From Streptomyces capitiformicae (lineage in GTDB: Bacteria > Actinomycetota > Actinomycetes > Streptomycetales > Streptomycetaceae): a stretch of 64,000 nucleotides of DNA. The stretch is taken from NCBI RefSeq assembly GCF_002214185.1, contig NZ_CP022161.1, positions 4,649,767 through 4,713,766 on the forward strand, written 5' to 3'. This document shows positions 9,833 to 18,926 of this stretch, piece by piece. The notes beneath the pieces were generated by a model. It was not told the origin of the DNA, searched no databases, and saw only the letters and a list, made by a program, of their open reading frames with translations. Each line of letters opens with the position of its first letter. Position 1 is the stretch's first letter. A program made the position numbers and the translations under genes.

Positions 9833-10438
9833 ATGACCGACCCCGTGACGCTGGACGGCGAGGGCACCATCGGCGAGTTCGACGAGAAGCGCGCCGAGAA
9901 CGCCGTACGAGAGCTGCTCATCGCGGTCGGAGAGGACCCGGACCGGGAGGGGCTGAGGGAGACACCGGGGCGGGTGGCTCGGGCGTATCGGGAGATCTTC
10001 GCGGGCCTGTGGCAGCAGCCGGAGGACGTGCTGACCACGACGTTCGACATCGGGCACGACGAAATGGTGCTCGTGAAGGACATCGAGGTGTACAGCACCT
10101 GTGAGCATCATCTGGTGCCGTTCCGGGGCGTCGCTCACGTCGGATACATCCCGTCCACCAGCGGCAAGATCACCGGCCTTTCCAAGCTGGCCCGGCTGGT
10201 GGACGTCTTCGCCCGCCGGCCGCAGGTGCAGGAACGGCTGACCACGCAGATCGCCGACTCGCTGATGGAGATCCTCGAGCCGCGCGGCGTGATCGTGGTC
10301 GTGGAGTGCGAGCACATGTGCATGTCGATGCGGGGCATCCGCAAGCCCGGCGCGAAGACCATAACGTCGGCGGTCCGGGGACAGCTGCGCGACGCGGCGA
10401 CCCGTAACGAGGCGATGAGCCTCATCATGGCCCACTGA
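9833..10438 (+). CDS. folE: GTP cyclohydrolase I
   Basis: First enzyme of pterin and folate synthesis, converting GTP to 7,8-dihydroneopterin triphosphate. The 201-residue protein has the zinc-binding and catalytic segments [10 protein letters not shown] and [20 protein letters not shown] lies ten bases before ATG 9833. It heads the folate cluster immediately after ftsH, an order shared with mycobacteria. Confidence 0.97.
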   Translation: MTDPVTLDGEGTIGEFDEKRAENAVRELLIAVGEDPDREGLRETPGRVARAYREIFAGLWQQPEDVLTTTFDIGHDEMVLVKDIEVYSTCEHHLVPFRGVAHVGYIPSTSGKITGLSKLARLVDVFARRPQVQERLTTQIADSLMEILEPRGVIVVVECEHMCMSMRGIRKPGAKTITSAVRGQLRDAATRNEAMSLIMAH

Positions 10439-10484
10439 CCTGCCCCGCACACCGGGAGCGGCGGACCACGACTACCAGTGGGCC

Positions 10485-10490
10485 TAGGCT
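10485..10490 (+). promoter_or_regulatory. -10 box for leaderless folP mRNA
   Basis: TAGGCT ends six bases before ATG 10497, with no Shine-Dalgarno between. It suggests that folP has its own promoter within the folate cluster. Confidence 0.55.
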
Positions 10491-10496
10491 TGGTCC

Positions 10497-11363
10497 ATGA
10501 GCAACCAGAACCGGCGCGGCCAAGTGGCTGGGCTGCCCGTGTGGGACCGTTGCGCGGTCATGGGCGTCGTCAATGTCACCCCGGACTCGTTCTCGGACGG
10601 CGGACGCTGGTTCGACACCACGGCGGCGGTCAAGCACGGGCTGAACATGGTCGGCGAGGGCGCGGACCTGGTGGACGTCGGCGGTGAGTCGACCCGTCCC
10701 GGCGCCACCCGTGTCGACGAGTCCGAGGAACTCAAGCGCGTCATCCCCGTCGTGAAGGGCCTGGCCTCCGAGGGCGTCACCGTCTCCGTGGACACCGTGC
10801 GCGCCTCCGTCGCCGAACAGGCACTCGCGGCCGGCGCCGCCCTCGTCAACGACGTCAGCGGTGGCCTCGCCGACCCCGCGATGATCCCCGTCGTAGCGGC
10901 GTCCGGTGCCCCCTTCGTGGTCATGCACTGGCGCGGCTTCCTGGAGGGCGGCAACGTCAAGGGTGTGTACGACGATGTCGTCCGCGAGGTCGTCGACGAA
11001 CTGCACGCGCGCGTGCAGGCCGTTCGCGAGGGCGGTGTCGCGCCGGACCGCATCGTCGTCGACCCGGGTCTCGGCTTCTCCAAGAACGCCGAGCACGACC
11101 TCGTCCTCCTCGCCCACCTCGACCGGCTGCACGGCCTCGGCCACCCCTTGCTGGTCGCCGCCTCCCGCAAGCGGTTCCTCGGCCGTGTCCTGGCGGGGCC
11201 GGAGGGCTCCCCGCCGCCCGCGCGGGAACGCGACGCCGCGACCGCCGCCGTATCGGCCCTGGCCGCCCAGCAGGGCGCCTGGGCGGTCCGCGTGCACGAG
11301 GTGCGCGCCACCGCCGACGCGGTCCGCGTCGCCCGCGCGATCGAAGGGGCCCGGGAGCGGTGA
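10497..11363 (+). CDS. folP: Dihydropteroate synthase
   Basis: Condenses p-aminobenzoate with dihydropterin pyrophosphate to form dihydropteroate; this is the sulfonamide target. Signature segments are MGVVNVTPDSFSDGG (pterin and phosphate loop), VDVGGESTRPGA, and SRKRFLG near the C-terminus. 288 residues, normal length. Its stop overlaps the GTG of the next gene in a GTGA, so those two genes are probably translationally coupled. A TANNNT box directly upstream points to a leaderless promoter separate from folE. Confidence 0.96.
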   Translation: MSNQNRRGQVAGLPVWDRCAVMGVVNVTPDSFSDGGRWFDTTAAVKHGLNMVGEGADLVDVGGESTRPGATRVDESEELKRVIPVVKGLASEGVTVSVDTVRASVAEQALAAGAALVNDVSGGLADPAMIPVVAASGAPFVVMHWRGFLEGGNVKGVYDDVVREVVDELHARVQAVREGGVAPDRIVVDPGLGFSKNAEHDLVLLAHLDRLHGLGHPLLVAASRKRFLGRVLAGPEGSPPPARERDAATAAVSALAAQQGAWAVRVHEVRATADAVRVARAIEGARER

Positions 11364-11863
11364 GCTCGGCCCACACCGACGTCGAACAGGTCGAACTCGC
11401 CAACACGGCCTTCTACGAGGCGCTGGAACAGGGCGACTTCGACACGCTCTCCTCGCTCTGGCTGGACCCCGCCGACCTGGGCGTCGACGAGGAGTACCAC
11501 GACCCGGCGGAGACCGGCGTGATCTCCTGCGTGCACCCCGGCTGGCCGGTGCTCACCGGCCGTGGCGAGGTGCTGCGGTCGTACGCGTTGATCATGGCGA
11601 ACACCGAGTACATCCAGTTCTTCCTGACCGACGTGCATGTCTCGGTCACGGGCGACACCGCCCTGGTGACCTGTACCGAGAACATCCTCAGTGGTGGCCC
11701 GGCACCGGACGGCAGCAATGAGCTGGGGCCGCTCGTGGGACAGCTGGTCGTCGCCACGAACCTGTTCCGGCGCACGGCCGACGGGTGGAAACTCTGGTCG
11801 CACCATGCCTCTCCCGTACTGACCGAATCCGACAGCGACGAGGGCGACGCATCACCTTCCTGA
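11360..11863 (+). CDS. NTF2-like/SnoaL-fold protein
   Basis: A 167-residue protein of the nuclear transport factor 2-like fold (short alpha helix, then a curved beta sheet), with segments VELANTAFYEALEQGDFDTLSSLWLD and WKLWSHHASPV typical of the family. Its function is unknown; such domains bind small ligands or act as isomerases. It starts at GTG 11360, overlapping the folP stop by four bases, and sits inside the folate cluster, so a role linked to pterin chemistry is possible but unproven. Confidence 0.85.
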   Translation: MSSAHTDVEQVELANTAFYEALEQGDFDTLSSLWLDPADLGVDEEYHDPAETGVISCVHPGWPVLTGRGEVLRSYALIMANTEYIQFFLTDVHVSVTGDTALVTCTENILSGGPAPDGSNELGPLVGQLVVATNLFRRTADGWKLWSHHASPVLTESDSDEGDASPS

Positions 11864-12112
11864 GGGGGCGGGTGTTCTTCGCGGGCGGAAAAGTGATTGG
11901 GAACACGGGACCGCGGGTATACGCGGCATCCGACCCGTGAGCTGCCGTGTTTCCCGGGGAAAACGCTCGATGAACCCTGCCTGTACAGGGGCGCACCACA
12001 GGCCTTTGGTGGGCGGTGCTGTCAGTGCCCGCAGGTAGATTCGAGAGTGGCCGGTGCGCCGCCCGCACACGGAAGACATCGGTCGATACCGACGATTGCA
12101 GGAGTGATTCGC

Positions 12113-12472
12113 GTGGATCGTGTCGCGCTGCGCGGCCTGAGGGCCCGTGGGTACCACGGTGTGTTCCCGCACGAACGCGAGGAGGGCCAGACCTTCGTCG
12201 TGGATCTGACGCTGGGCCTGGACACCCGACCGGCCGCGGCCGACGACGACCTGGCGAAGACCGTGCACTACGGGATCGTGGCGGAGGAGGTCGTGGGGAT
12301 CGTCGAGGGCGAGCCGGTGAACCTCATCGAGACGCTCGCCGAGCGCATCGCCCAGGCCTGTCTGAAGCATGACGGGGTCCAGGAGGTCGAGGTCAGCGTC
12401 CACAAGCCGAACGCGCCGATCACGGTCCCCTTCGACGACGTGACCGTCACCATCACCCGGAGCCGAGTATGA
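12113..12472 (+). CDS. folB: Dihydroneopterin aldolase
   Basis: Cleaves 7,8-dihydroneopterin to 6-hydroxymethyl-dihydropterin and glycolaldehyde. The 119-residue product has GYHGVFPHEREEGQ (pterin-binding Glu region), ETLAERIA and the C-terminal HKPNAPI with the catalytic Lys. GTG 12113 follows GCAGGAG at a normal distance; the longer frame upstream is not supported. Its stop overlaps the folK ATG in ATGA. Confidence 0.95.
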   Translation: MDRVALRGLRARGYHGVFPHEREEGQTFVVDLTLGLDTRPAAADDDLAKTVHYGIVAEEVVGIVEGEPVNLIETLAERIAQACLKHDGVQEVEVSVHKPNAPITVPFDDVTVTITRSRV

Positions 12473-13080
12473 CCGCGTTCTTCACCGAGGGTCAGAGCGA
12501 CCCGACCGTACAGCCGGTGCCCGCCTCCGTCGTGCAGAAGGTGGACGAGGCCGACACGACCCTGCACAACCCCCGGCGGGCCGTGATCTCCCTCGGCTCG
12601 AACCTGGGCAACCGCCTGGAGAACCTTCAGGGCGCCATCGACGCCCTGGAGGACACCCCCGGCCTCCGCATCAAGTCGGTCTCGCCGGTGTACGAGACCG
12701 AGCCGTGGGGCGTCGCGCCCGGCAGCCAGCCGAGCTACTTCAACGCGGTCGTCGTCCTGAAGACCACACTGCCGCCGTCGTCCCTCCTTGAGCGCGCCCA
12801 GGCCGTCGAGGAGGCCTTCCACCGCGTACGGGACGAGCGGTGGGGGCCGCGCACGCTCGACGTGGACATCGTCGCCTACGCCGACGTGGTCTCCGACGAC
12901 CCGGTGCTGACCCTGCCCCACCCGCGCGCGCACGAGCGGGCGTTCGTCCTCGCCCCCTGGTACGACGTGGAGCCCGAGGCACAGCTTCCCGGGAGAGGCG
13001 CCGTGGCGGAGCTCCTCGCCGACGTCACCCGGGCGGGCGTGTCGCCCCGCGCCGACCTGGAACTTCAACTGCCCGCGTAG
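12469..13080 (+). CDS. folK: 6-hydroxymethyl-dihydropterin pyrophosphokinase
   Basis: Transfers pyrophosphate from ATP to hydroxymethyl-dihydropterin, producing the FolP substrate. HPPK landmarks are SLGSNLGNR, YETEPWG, YFNAVV, and RDERWGPRTLDVDI with the magnesium-binding Asp pair. The first 35 residues are an extension before the conserved domain. 203 residues; translationally coupled to folB by an ATGA overlap. Confidence 0.96.
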   Translation: MTAFFTEGQSDPTVQPVPASVVQKVDEADTTLHNPRRAVISLGSNLGNRLENLQGAIDALEDTPGLRIKSVSPVYETEPWGVAPGSQPSYFNAVVVLKTTLPPSSLLERAQAVEEAFHRVRDERWGPRTLDVDIVAYADVVSDDPVLTLPHPRAHERAFVLAPWYDVEPEAQLPGRGAVAELLADVTRAGVSPRADLELQLPA

Positions 13081-13150
13081 TCGTTAAGGTCTACCGGGTC
13101 GGGGTCGTCCCCCGACGCCGTCGGACCGCCTGGCTCACCGAAGGGGCATC

Positions 13151-13636
13151 GTGAAAGAGCTGCGCATCAGGACGCTTGCCACGGTGTTCGTCGTGGCCGG
13201 GGTGCTGTCCTGGGCGGGAGCCCGGCTGTGGAACTCGGTGGGAACCCTGCCCAGCGTCCCGCTGGCCGCACCCATCGTCCTCGCCCTGATCGCCGCCGTC
13301 CTCACGGCCACGGCACTGTCGATCCGCACCCGGCTCAAGGCCCAGCGGGAGCGCCGGCCGGACGCCAAGGGCGTCGACCCCCTGATGGCCGCCCGCGCGG
13401 TCGTGTTCGGGCAGGCCAGCGCCCTGGTCGCCGCCCTCGTCGCCGGGGTGTACGGCGGCGTCGGCGCCTTCCTCCTGGAGCACCTGGAGGTTCCGGCCCG
13501 TCGCGACCAGGCCATCTACGCCGGCTTCTCCGTCGTCGCGGGCATCGGCGTCATAGTGGCCGCCTTCTTCCTGGAGCGGGTGTGCAAGCTTCCGGAGGAC
13601 GACGACAACAACGGGGGCGCGGCGCGGGCGGCGTAG
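13151..13636 (+). CDS. DUF3180 membrane protein
   Basis: A 161-residue protein with four predicted membrane segments (about 8-27, 37-55, 80-105 and 118-138) and a short acidic Asn-rich tail. It belongs to the DUF3180 family, which follows folK across actinobacteria (Rv3605c position in Mycobacterium). No function is established. GTG 13151 is used as the start. Confidence 0.88.
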   Translation: MKELRIRTLATVFVVAGVLSWAGARLWNSVGTLPSVPLAAPIVLALIAAVLTATALSIRTRLKAQRERRPDAKGVDPLMAARAVVFGQASALVAALVAGVYGGVGAFLLEHLEVPARRDQAIYAGFSVVAGIGVIVAAFFLERVCKLPEDDDNNGGAARAA

Positions 13637-13700
13637 AGCTGTCGGGCGACCGCTGTTCGTCGGTTCTTCGAGTCACGCCGCTCTTCGAACGACTGTCTTC

Positions 13701-13753
13701 GACCTGAGCGAGGGCCCCGGGCACGGGGTAGTTGTGGGGCCCTCGCTCAGGTC
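13701..13753. terminator. Bidirectional terminator between convergent genes
   Basis: A perfect 18-bp stem (13701-13718 with 13736-13753) around a 17-base loop, lying between the DUF3180 gene and the convergent MprF-like gene. Confidence 0.8.
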
Positions 13754-13771
13754 TGTTCAGGTGCGGCCGGG

Positions 13772-15724
13772 CTAGGCCGCGCGTACCCCGTGTTCGCTCA
13801 TGCCGTGGTCCGGCAGTGCGTGGGTGCACGGGGCCGGGGATTTTGTGCGGCGGCGCAGGGCGCGGGGGAGGGTCAGGTTGACGAAGCCCTCGGCCTGCAT
13901 GGCGGCGAGGCCGATGCGGGGGAGGTCGCGGGAGGCGGCGTAGACGACGAAGCGGGGCTCCCAGCGGGGGCGGAACTTGGCGTTGAACTTGTACAGGGAC
14001 TCGATCTGGAACCAGCGGGAGAGGAAGACCAGCAGGCCGCGCCAGGCGCGCAGGACCGGACCGGCACCGATCTTCTCGCCGCGGGCCAGGGCCGAGCGGA
14101 ACATCGCGAAGTTCAGGGAGACCTGCTTCACACCCAGGCGGGGGGCGGCCTGGAGGGCCGCGACGATGAGGAGTTCGTTCATGCCGGGGTCCGCCGAGCG
14201 GTCGCGGCGCATCAGGTCCAGGGAGGCGCCGTCGGGGCCCCAGGGGACGAAGTGGAGTACGGCCTTCAGGTCGCCGTACTCGCCGGGGTTCTCATCGGCC
14301 TTGTGGGCGGTGGCGATCAGGCAGTCTCCGTCGGACGGGTCGCCGATGCGGCCGAGCGCCATGGAGAAGCCGCGTTCGGTGTCGGTGCCGCGCCAGTCCT
14401 CGGCGGCGCGGCGGATTTGGTCCAGTTCGCCCTCGCCGAGGTCACGGACGCGCCGTACCCGGGTCTCGTAACCGAGCCGCTCGATGCGCTTGACCATCTG
14501 ACGCACGTTGCGCATCGCGCGCCCGGTGAGGGAGAAATCCGCGACGTCCACCACCGCCTCGTCGCCCAGTTCGAGGGCGTCGAGGCCGGTTTCGCGGGTC
14601 CACACCTCGGCGCCCGTCTCCGAGCAGCCCATGACGGCCGGGGTCCAGGAGTGGGCCCTGGCCTCGTCCATGAAGCGTTCGATCGCGCCGGGCCAGGCCT
14701 CCACGTCGCCGATCGGGTCGCCGCTGGCGAGCATCACGCCGGAGACGACGCGGTACGTCACCGCCGCCTTGCCGCTCGGCGAGAACACGACCGCCTTGTC
14801 GCGGCGGAGCGCGAAGTGGCCGAGGGAGTCGCGGCCGCCGTGCCGGTCGAGCAGGGCGCGCAGCCGGGCCTCGTCGTCGGCGGTGAGCCGGGCCGCCGGG
14901 TGCTCGGGGCGGAAGGCCAGGTAGATGGTGGTGATGGCGGTCAGCAGGCCGAGGGCGCCGAGGGAGAACGCCACCGTCCAGGACGTGTTGCCGGTGTAGC
15001 CGACCGGACCCTCGAAGCCGAACAGGCCGTAGATGACGTGTTCGAGGCGGGCGGCGAGGCTCGGGTCGCCGATCATGCGCCGCGGGTGGGCGCTGACGAC
15101 GACCAGGCCGAGGACGATCGAACCGGCGCCCAGCAGCATGAAGTTGGTGAGCGCCCGCCAGCGGCTGCGCGGGTCGGGCAGGGCGGCGAACTGGTCACGG
15201 TGGCGCAGCAGTGGAATGAGCAGGGCCAGGGAGATGAGGACGCCGATGAGCGAGTGACGGTAGGTGAACTGGGCGATCGCCCCTGCCGGGAGGAGCAGGA
15301 CAGCCGCTCGCCACGCCCGCCGTTTTCGCCGTCGTAGGCCGTGGGCGAGCAGAAGCAGCAGGACGCCCGCGCTCAGCGACAGAGCCGCCGCGAACGGGCC
15401 GAGCGCGCCGGGCAGCACCTCGGCCAGCGTGTGCATACGGCTGTGCCGGAAGCGGGGGAAGACGCCCGCGGCGACGTCCACGAGCCCGACGAACGCGCAG
15501 GCCCGGGCGACCAGCGCGGGCACCGCCTCGGGGCGTGGCCCGCGCAGCGCGCCCTGAATCGCGCCGCGCACGACGTTGTTCACACGCCGGACGGCGCTCG
15601 ACGGGAGCCGGCCCGACCGGACCGGAACCTCACCCGATATTTCCCCATCTGTCCTGACAGACATCGCATCCCGTGGTTCCGCTAGTTCCGCTGGAGAGCT
15701 TGGATCCGGTGCCTTTTCCGGCAT
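13772..15724 (-). CDS. MprF-like membrane protein with DUF2156 (phosphatidylglycerol lysyltransferase-type) domain
   Basis: A 650-residue protein with about six hydrophobic segments in residues 75-270, followed by a soluble DUF2156 domain, the GNAT-like fold that in MprF transfers an aminoacyl group from tRNA to phosphatidylglycerol. Visible family segments are AVVFSPSGKAAVTYRVVSG, SGDPIGD, and SLNFAMFRSALARGEKIG. There is no lysyl-tRNA synthetase domain, unlike mycobacterial LysX. The amino acid and lipid used cannot be deduced. ATG 15724 gives the longest product; ATG at about 15664 (MSVRTDG) is an alternative start. Confidence 0.85.
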   Translation of the reverse strand: MPEKAPDPSSPAELAEPRDAMSVRTDGEISGEVPVRSGRLPSSAVRRVNNVVRGAIQGALRGPRPEAVPALVARACAFVGLVDVAAGVFPRFRHSRMHTLAEVLPGALGPFAAALSLSAGVLLLLLAHGLRRRKRRAWRAAVLLLPAGAIAQFTYRHSLIGVLISLALLIPLLRHRDQFAALPDPRSRWRALTNFMLLGAGSIVLGLVVVSAHPRRMIGDPSLAARLEHVIYGLFGFEGPVGYTGNTSWTVAFSLGALGLLTAITTIYLAFRPEHPAARLTADDEARLRALLDRHGGRDSLGHFALRRDKAVVFSPSGKAAVTYRVVSGVMLASGDPIGDVEAWPGAIERFMDEARAHSWTPAVMGCSETGAEVWTRETGLDALELGDEAVVDVADFSLTGRAMRNVRQMVKRIERLGYETRVRRVRDLGEGELDQIRRAAEDWRGTDTERGFSMALGRIGDPSDGDCLIATAHKADENPGEYGDLKAVLHFVPWGPDGASLDLMRRDRSADPGMNELLIVAALQAAPRLGVKQVSLNFAMFRSALARGEKIGAGPVLRAWRGLLVFLSRWFQIESLYKFNAKFRPRWEPRFVVYAASRDLPRIGLAAMQAEGFVNLTLPRALRRRTKSPAPCTHALPDHGMSEHGVRAA

Positions 15725-15841
15725 CCGGCGACATTGCGCCCTCTAGGACGGTGGCTTCGGGGCGGAGGTTCACTCTCCATCGGAAAGCTGAACCAAAGGG
15801 CAGGGAAAAACAGGGAAAGAAAGGACGGCGGGGACTACCCG

Positions 15842-16966
15842 ATGGGTCTTACGAGCAACAAGGTGCTGGCGTTGGCGGTGCTGTCCGCCGTGCTGCTGTT
15901 CATCGGCACGGTATGGCTGTGGCCGCGGCTGGCACGCAACGGCTGGCGGGCCGTCGGCGGGCGGATCGGCGTGCTGCTGGCCACGCAGGTCGCCGTCTTC
16001 GCCGCGGTCGGTCTCTTCGCGAACCAGGCCTTCGGGTTCTACGCCAGCTGGGCCGACCTCCTCGGCCGGGAGAACGGCCAGGGCGTGGTCGTCGACCATG
16101 ACGGCGCCGACACCGGCGGACCGTTGCGGGTCGTCGACACCCATCAGGTGGACGTGGCCGGGGGCGCCCGCCCCGAGGTCGGCGGCCAGATCCAGAAGGT
16201 GGAGATCGTCGGCCGTACGACACGGATCGCGACCCCCGCGTACGTGTATCTGCCGCCGGAGTACTTCCGGCCCGAGTACCGCACCCGCACCTTTCCTGCC
16301 GCCGTGGTCCTCACCGGCTACCCGGGTACCGCCAAGGCGCTCATCAAGGGCCTGCACTTTCCGCAGACGGCCCACAAGCTGGCCCGCCACGGCAAGGCGC
16401 AGCCGATGATCCTGGTCATGCTGCGGCCGACGGTGGCGCCGCCGCGCGACACCGAGTGCGTGGACATTCCGGGCGGGCCGCGGACCGAGTCGTTCTTCGC
16501 CAAGGACCTGCCGGACGCCGTGGGCCACCGCTACAGGGTCGGTCGGAAACCCGGGAGTTGGGGCATCATCGGCGACTCGACCGGCGGGTACTGCGCGCTG
16601 AAACTCGCCCTCCACCACCCCGGTACGTACGCTGCCGGTGCGGGCCTCTCGCCGTACTACAAGGCGCCGATCGACGCGACCACCGGCGATCTCTTCCAGG
16701 GGAACAAGACGCTGAAGAACGAGGCCGATCTGTTCTGGTACCTGAAGCACCGGCCGGCGCCCGACACCTCTTTGCTGGTCACCAGCAGTAAGCAGGGGGA
16801 GACCAACTACAAGGCCACGCTGACGTTCATCGAACTGGTGAAGGGGAAGGAGCCGACGCGTGTCTCGTCGATCATCCTCGACAGCGGCGGACACAACTTC
16901 AACACCTGGCGGCGGGAGATTCCGGCGACGTTGCAGTGGATCAGCGGGCGGCTCGGCGACCGGTGA
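15842..16966 (+). CDS. Membrane-anchored alpha/beta-hydrolase esterase
   Basis: A 374-residue protein with two N-terminal membrane segments (about 7-25 and 40-60) and an extracytoplasmic alpha/beta-hydrolase domain of the esterase D/antigen-85-like superfamily. The nucleophile elbow is GDSTGG, and GGHNFNTWRREIPATLQWI near the end contains the likely catalytic His. AGFSP-type segment GAGLSPYYK follows the nucleophile. ATG 15842 is preceded by GGGGA. It is divergent from the MprF-like gene, so both may serve the cell envelope. The substrate is unknown. Confidence 0.85.
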   Translation: MGLTSNKVLALAVLSAVLLFIGTVWLWPRLARNGWRAVGGRIGVLLATQVAVFAAVGLFANQAFGFYASWADLLGRENGQGVVVDHDGADTGGPLRVVDTHQVDVAGGARPEVGGQIQKVEIVGRTTRIATPAYVYLPPEYFRPEYRTRTFPAAVVLTGYPGTAKALIKGLHFPQTAHKLARHGKAQPMILVMLRPTVAPPRDTECVDIPGGPRTESFFAKDLPDAVGHRYRVGRKPGSWGIIGDSTGGYCALKLALHHPGTYAAGAGLSPYYKAPIDATTGDLFQGNKTLKNEADLFWYLKHRPAPDTSLLVTSSKQGETNYKATLTFIELVKGKEPTRVSSIILDSGGHNFNTWRREIPATLQWISGRLGDR

Positions 16967-17115
16967 CGACCAGCCGGGGAGGGCTTCGGGAGGGCTTGGG
17001 GAGGGCTTGGGGAGGGCTTCTCGAATACGCCGGTGGCGCTTGCGGAATTCGACGGCACCGGAAAGAGGCCGAAGTGGCCAAGGTGTATCTGGATTCTAAG
17101 GAGTTGATCCAGTAG
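16963..17115 (+). CDS. Possible 50-residue coupled small protein
   Basis: A short frame starting at GTG 16963, whose last bases overlap the esterase stop in GTGA. The first part is translated from an 11-bp tandem repeat and is probably not meaningful; the end (HRKEAEVAKVYLDSKELIQ) looks protein-like. No recognised family. It could be a real coupled peptide, a gene remnant, or chance. Confidence 0.25.
   Translation: MTTSRGGLREGLGRAWGGLLEYAGGACGIRRHRKEAEVAKVYLDSKELIQ
16976..17020 (+). repeat. Short tandem repeat
   Basis: Four imperfect copies of the 11-base unit GGAGGGCTTGG immediately downstream of the esterase gene. Confidence 0.75.
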
Positions 17116-17247
17116 AGGAGTCGCCGGTGGGCGCATTGCTGGCGTGGCGGTGAGGGAGTCAGTGAGGGCCTGTGAGAGCTTGGGAGGCGGCTGAGTTTTT
17201 ACGGCCCGGGGCTCCATCATTCGCCTACGCGCGGTAAGTTTCTGGCC

Positions 17248-18765
17248 ATGCCACGTGGACGTCACCGCCATTCACCGCCTCTGCACAGGCTGCTGCCCCC
17301 CACGGCGATCGCAGGCGTCTCGCTCGTCTGCGCTCTCGGGCCCTGGGTCTTCTCCGAGCCGGCGGTGCTCCGGGTCAGCGCCGCCGTCGCCGCGGCGACC
17401 GCGGCCGTGGGCGCCGCCGTCATGCGCCGCTGGGACGTCGAGGCCGGAAAACGCGTCGCGGACCTCACGCGCGCGCGGGCGAGCGACGAGTGGCGGCACG
17501 AGGAGAAGATCGCCGAACTGGAGACCGACCTCGACGAGTCGCGCGAACTGCGCACCAAGCTGGAGCACAAGCTGCGCGCCAAGCGCGCCGAACTCGCCAA
17601 CCTTCGCAACGAGCACGCCGCGCTGCTGCGCCGGTACGCCACCGCCGAGACCGAGCGGGCCAGCGCCCTGGAGGGGCGCCGCCTGTTGGAGATCGAGGCG
17701 ACGGCTCCCGAGGACGCGCCGGCGCTGCCGGCCGGGGGGACAGCCGCGTCCCAGGCTTCGCCGGTGCCGCCGCAGGGGGTTCCCGTGCAGGGGGCGCCTT
17801 GGGCGGCGAAGGATGAGGCTGTGGCTGCCTCGGACGACGCGGAGGCCGAGGCCGAGGGCGTTGACGAAGGCGCCGAGGTCGAGAAGTCGATCCCTGCCGT
17901 GTTCTCTCCGGCCGGTTCCGCGCTGTTCCTGCGGGCGAACTCGGCGTTGGAGCGGATCATCAAGCAGCGGGAGTCGGTGGACGACGCCGAGGGCTCCCTG
18001 GACTCCGAGGAGGAGGACGGGGCTGAGGGCGTTTTCGACGCGGAGGCTGGGACCGAGGCTGTCTCTGGCGCTGAGGTCGAGGCCGACGCCGAGGTCGAGG
18101 CCGGCGTAGAGGTTGGGGAGGAGGACGCGGCCGAGGCCAAGTCCGAGTCCGAGTCCGCTGACCAGTCCGACGACGAAGCCGACGACGAGTCCGCCGAGGC
18201 GCCCGTCAAGGCGCTGTCGTCGAAGGGGGGTTCCGGCAAGGACGGTTCCCCCAAGGGCGACCCGGACGGGCCGACCGGTGGGGGGACCCGGCAGGGACGT
18301 TCCGCCGAGGCCGAGGCGGAGCCGGTGCCCGTTGTCACCGCGGAGGCGGACGAACCGGAGGGGGAGTCCGAGGCGGTCGACGGGCGTGAGCACGCGGCCG
18401 CCGCCGAGCCCGTTCCGGCGCGGTCCGTGGAATCCGCGCTGCCTGCCGTGCGGCCGGCCGGTCACTTCACCGTGCCGACCGCGGTGGCCGTCGTTCCGAT
18501 GGCACCGCAGCGGCGGGCGGCCATCGAGGGCCGGTTCGACTTCTTCGGTACACAGAAGGAAGCGGACGCCATCGAGGCCGTACAGAACGAGGACCTCGCC
18601 GACGTGGTCGGCCAGGAGGCCCTCGCGCTGCACAAGGCCGAGTCCGAGGCCCAGTTCAAGCGGATCGACGAGGCGTCCCGGGGGATCGGGCAGGTCATCG
18701 ACCTCACGGCCCACGACGAGACGGAACAGATCGACCTACAGGGGCTGCGTACGGCGGCGTCCTGA
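17248..18765 (+). CDS. Membrane-anchored acidic coiled-coil protein, unknown function
   Basis: A 505-residue protein with two N-terminal membrane segments (about 18-36 and 42-60), then a charged coiled coil at about 68-150 rich in Glu/Arg heptads, then a long low-complexity region dominated by Glu, Asp, Ala and Val, ending in a conserved-looking globular tail (about 410-505, containing IEGRFDFFGTQKEADAIE and IGQVIDLTAHDETEQIDL). No enzymatic motif is visible. It resembles envelope or division-associated scaffold proteins only in architecture. ATG 17248 is used. Confidence 0.75.
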   Translation: MPRGRHRHSPPLHRLLPPTAIAGVSLVCALGPWVFSEPAVLRVSAAVAAATAAVGAAVMRRWDVEAGKRVADLTRARASDEWRHEEKIAELETDLDESRELRTKLEHKLRAKRAELANLRNEHAALLRRYATAETERASALEGRRLLEIEATAPEDAPALPAGGTAASQASPVPPQGVPVQGAPWAAKDEAVAASDDAEAEAEGVDEGAEVEKSIPAVFSPAGSALFLRANSALERIIKQRESVDDAEGSLDSEEEDGAEGVFDAEAGTEAVSGAEVEADAEVEAGVEVGEEDAAEAKSESESADQSDDEADDESAEAPVKALSSKGGSGKDGSPKGDPDGPTGGGTRQGRSAEAEAEPVPVVTAEADEPEGESEAVDGREHAAAAEPVPARSVESALPAVRPAGHFTVPTAVAVVPMAPQRRAAIEGRFDFFGTQKEADAIEAVQNEDLADVVGQEALALHKAESEAQFKRIDEASRGIGQVIDLTAHDETEQIDLQGLRTAAS

Positions 18766-18803
18766 GCCATGGTCGGAGGGTTCGGCAAGCCGGGGCTGGG
18801 CGG

Positions 18804-18920
18804 GGGCGGCTGCGCAACTCGGCGCTACGAGGTGCCGCTGCGCCCACCCTCCCCCACTCTCGGCTCCGCTCGAGCGGGAGGCACCCCCATCGCCCCAGCG
18901 GCACGACTGCCCGCAGCGAT
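18804..18920. repeat. Dispersed intergenic repeat carrying a 43-bp insertion
   Basis: The left flank (GGCTGCGCAACTCGGC, then ACGAGGTGCCGC) and right flank (CCAGCGGCACGACTGCCCGC) match the reverse complement of 57718-57797. The copy at 57.7 kb lacks the 43-bp mini-element, so this copy is the filled site and that one is a related empty site. Confidence 0.8.
18847..18889 (-). repeat. 43-bp mini-element, intergenic copy
   Basis: Reverse-strand copy of the element at 3149-3191 (39 of 43 identical). It interrupts the dispersed repeat at 18804-18920. Confidence 0.85.
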
Positions 18921-18926
18921 GTGCGG

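Noticed and set aside
7438..10098. Very long open frame on the minus strand opposite ftsH and folE
   Set aside because: It is antisense to two unmistakable genes, its translation is low-complexity and family-less, and such frames are common opposite GC-rich coding DNA.
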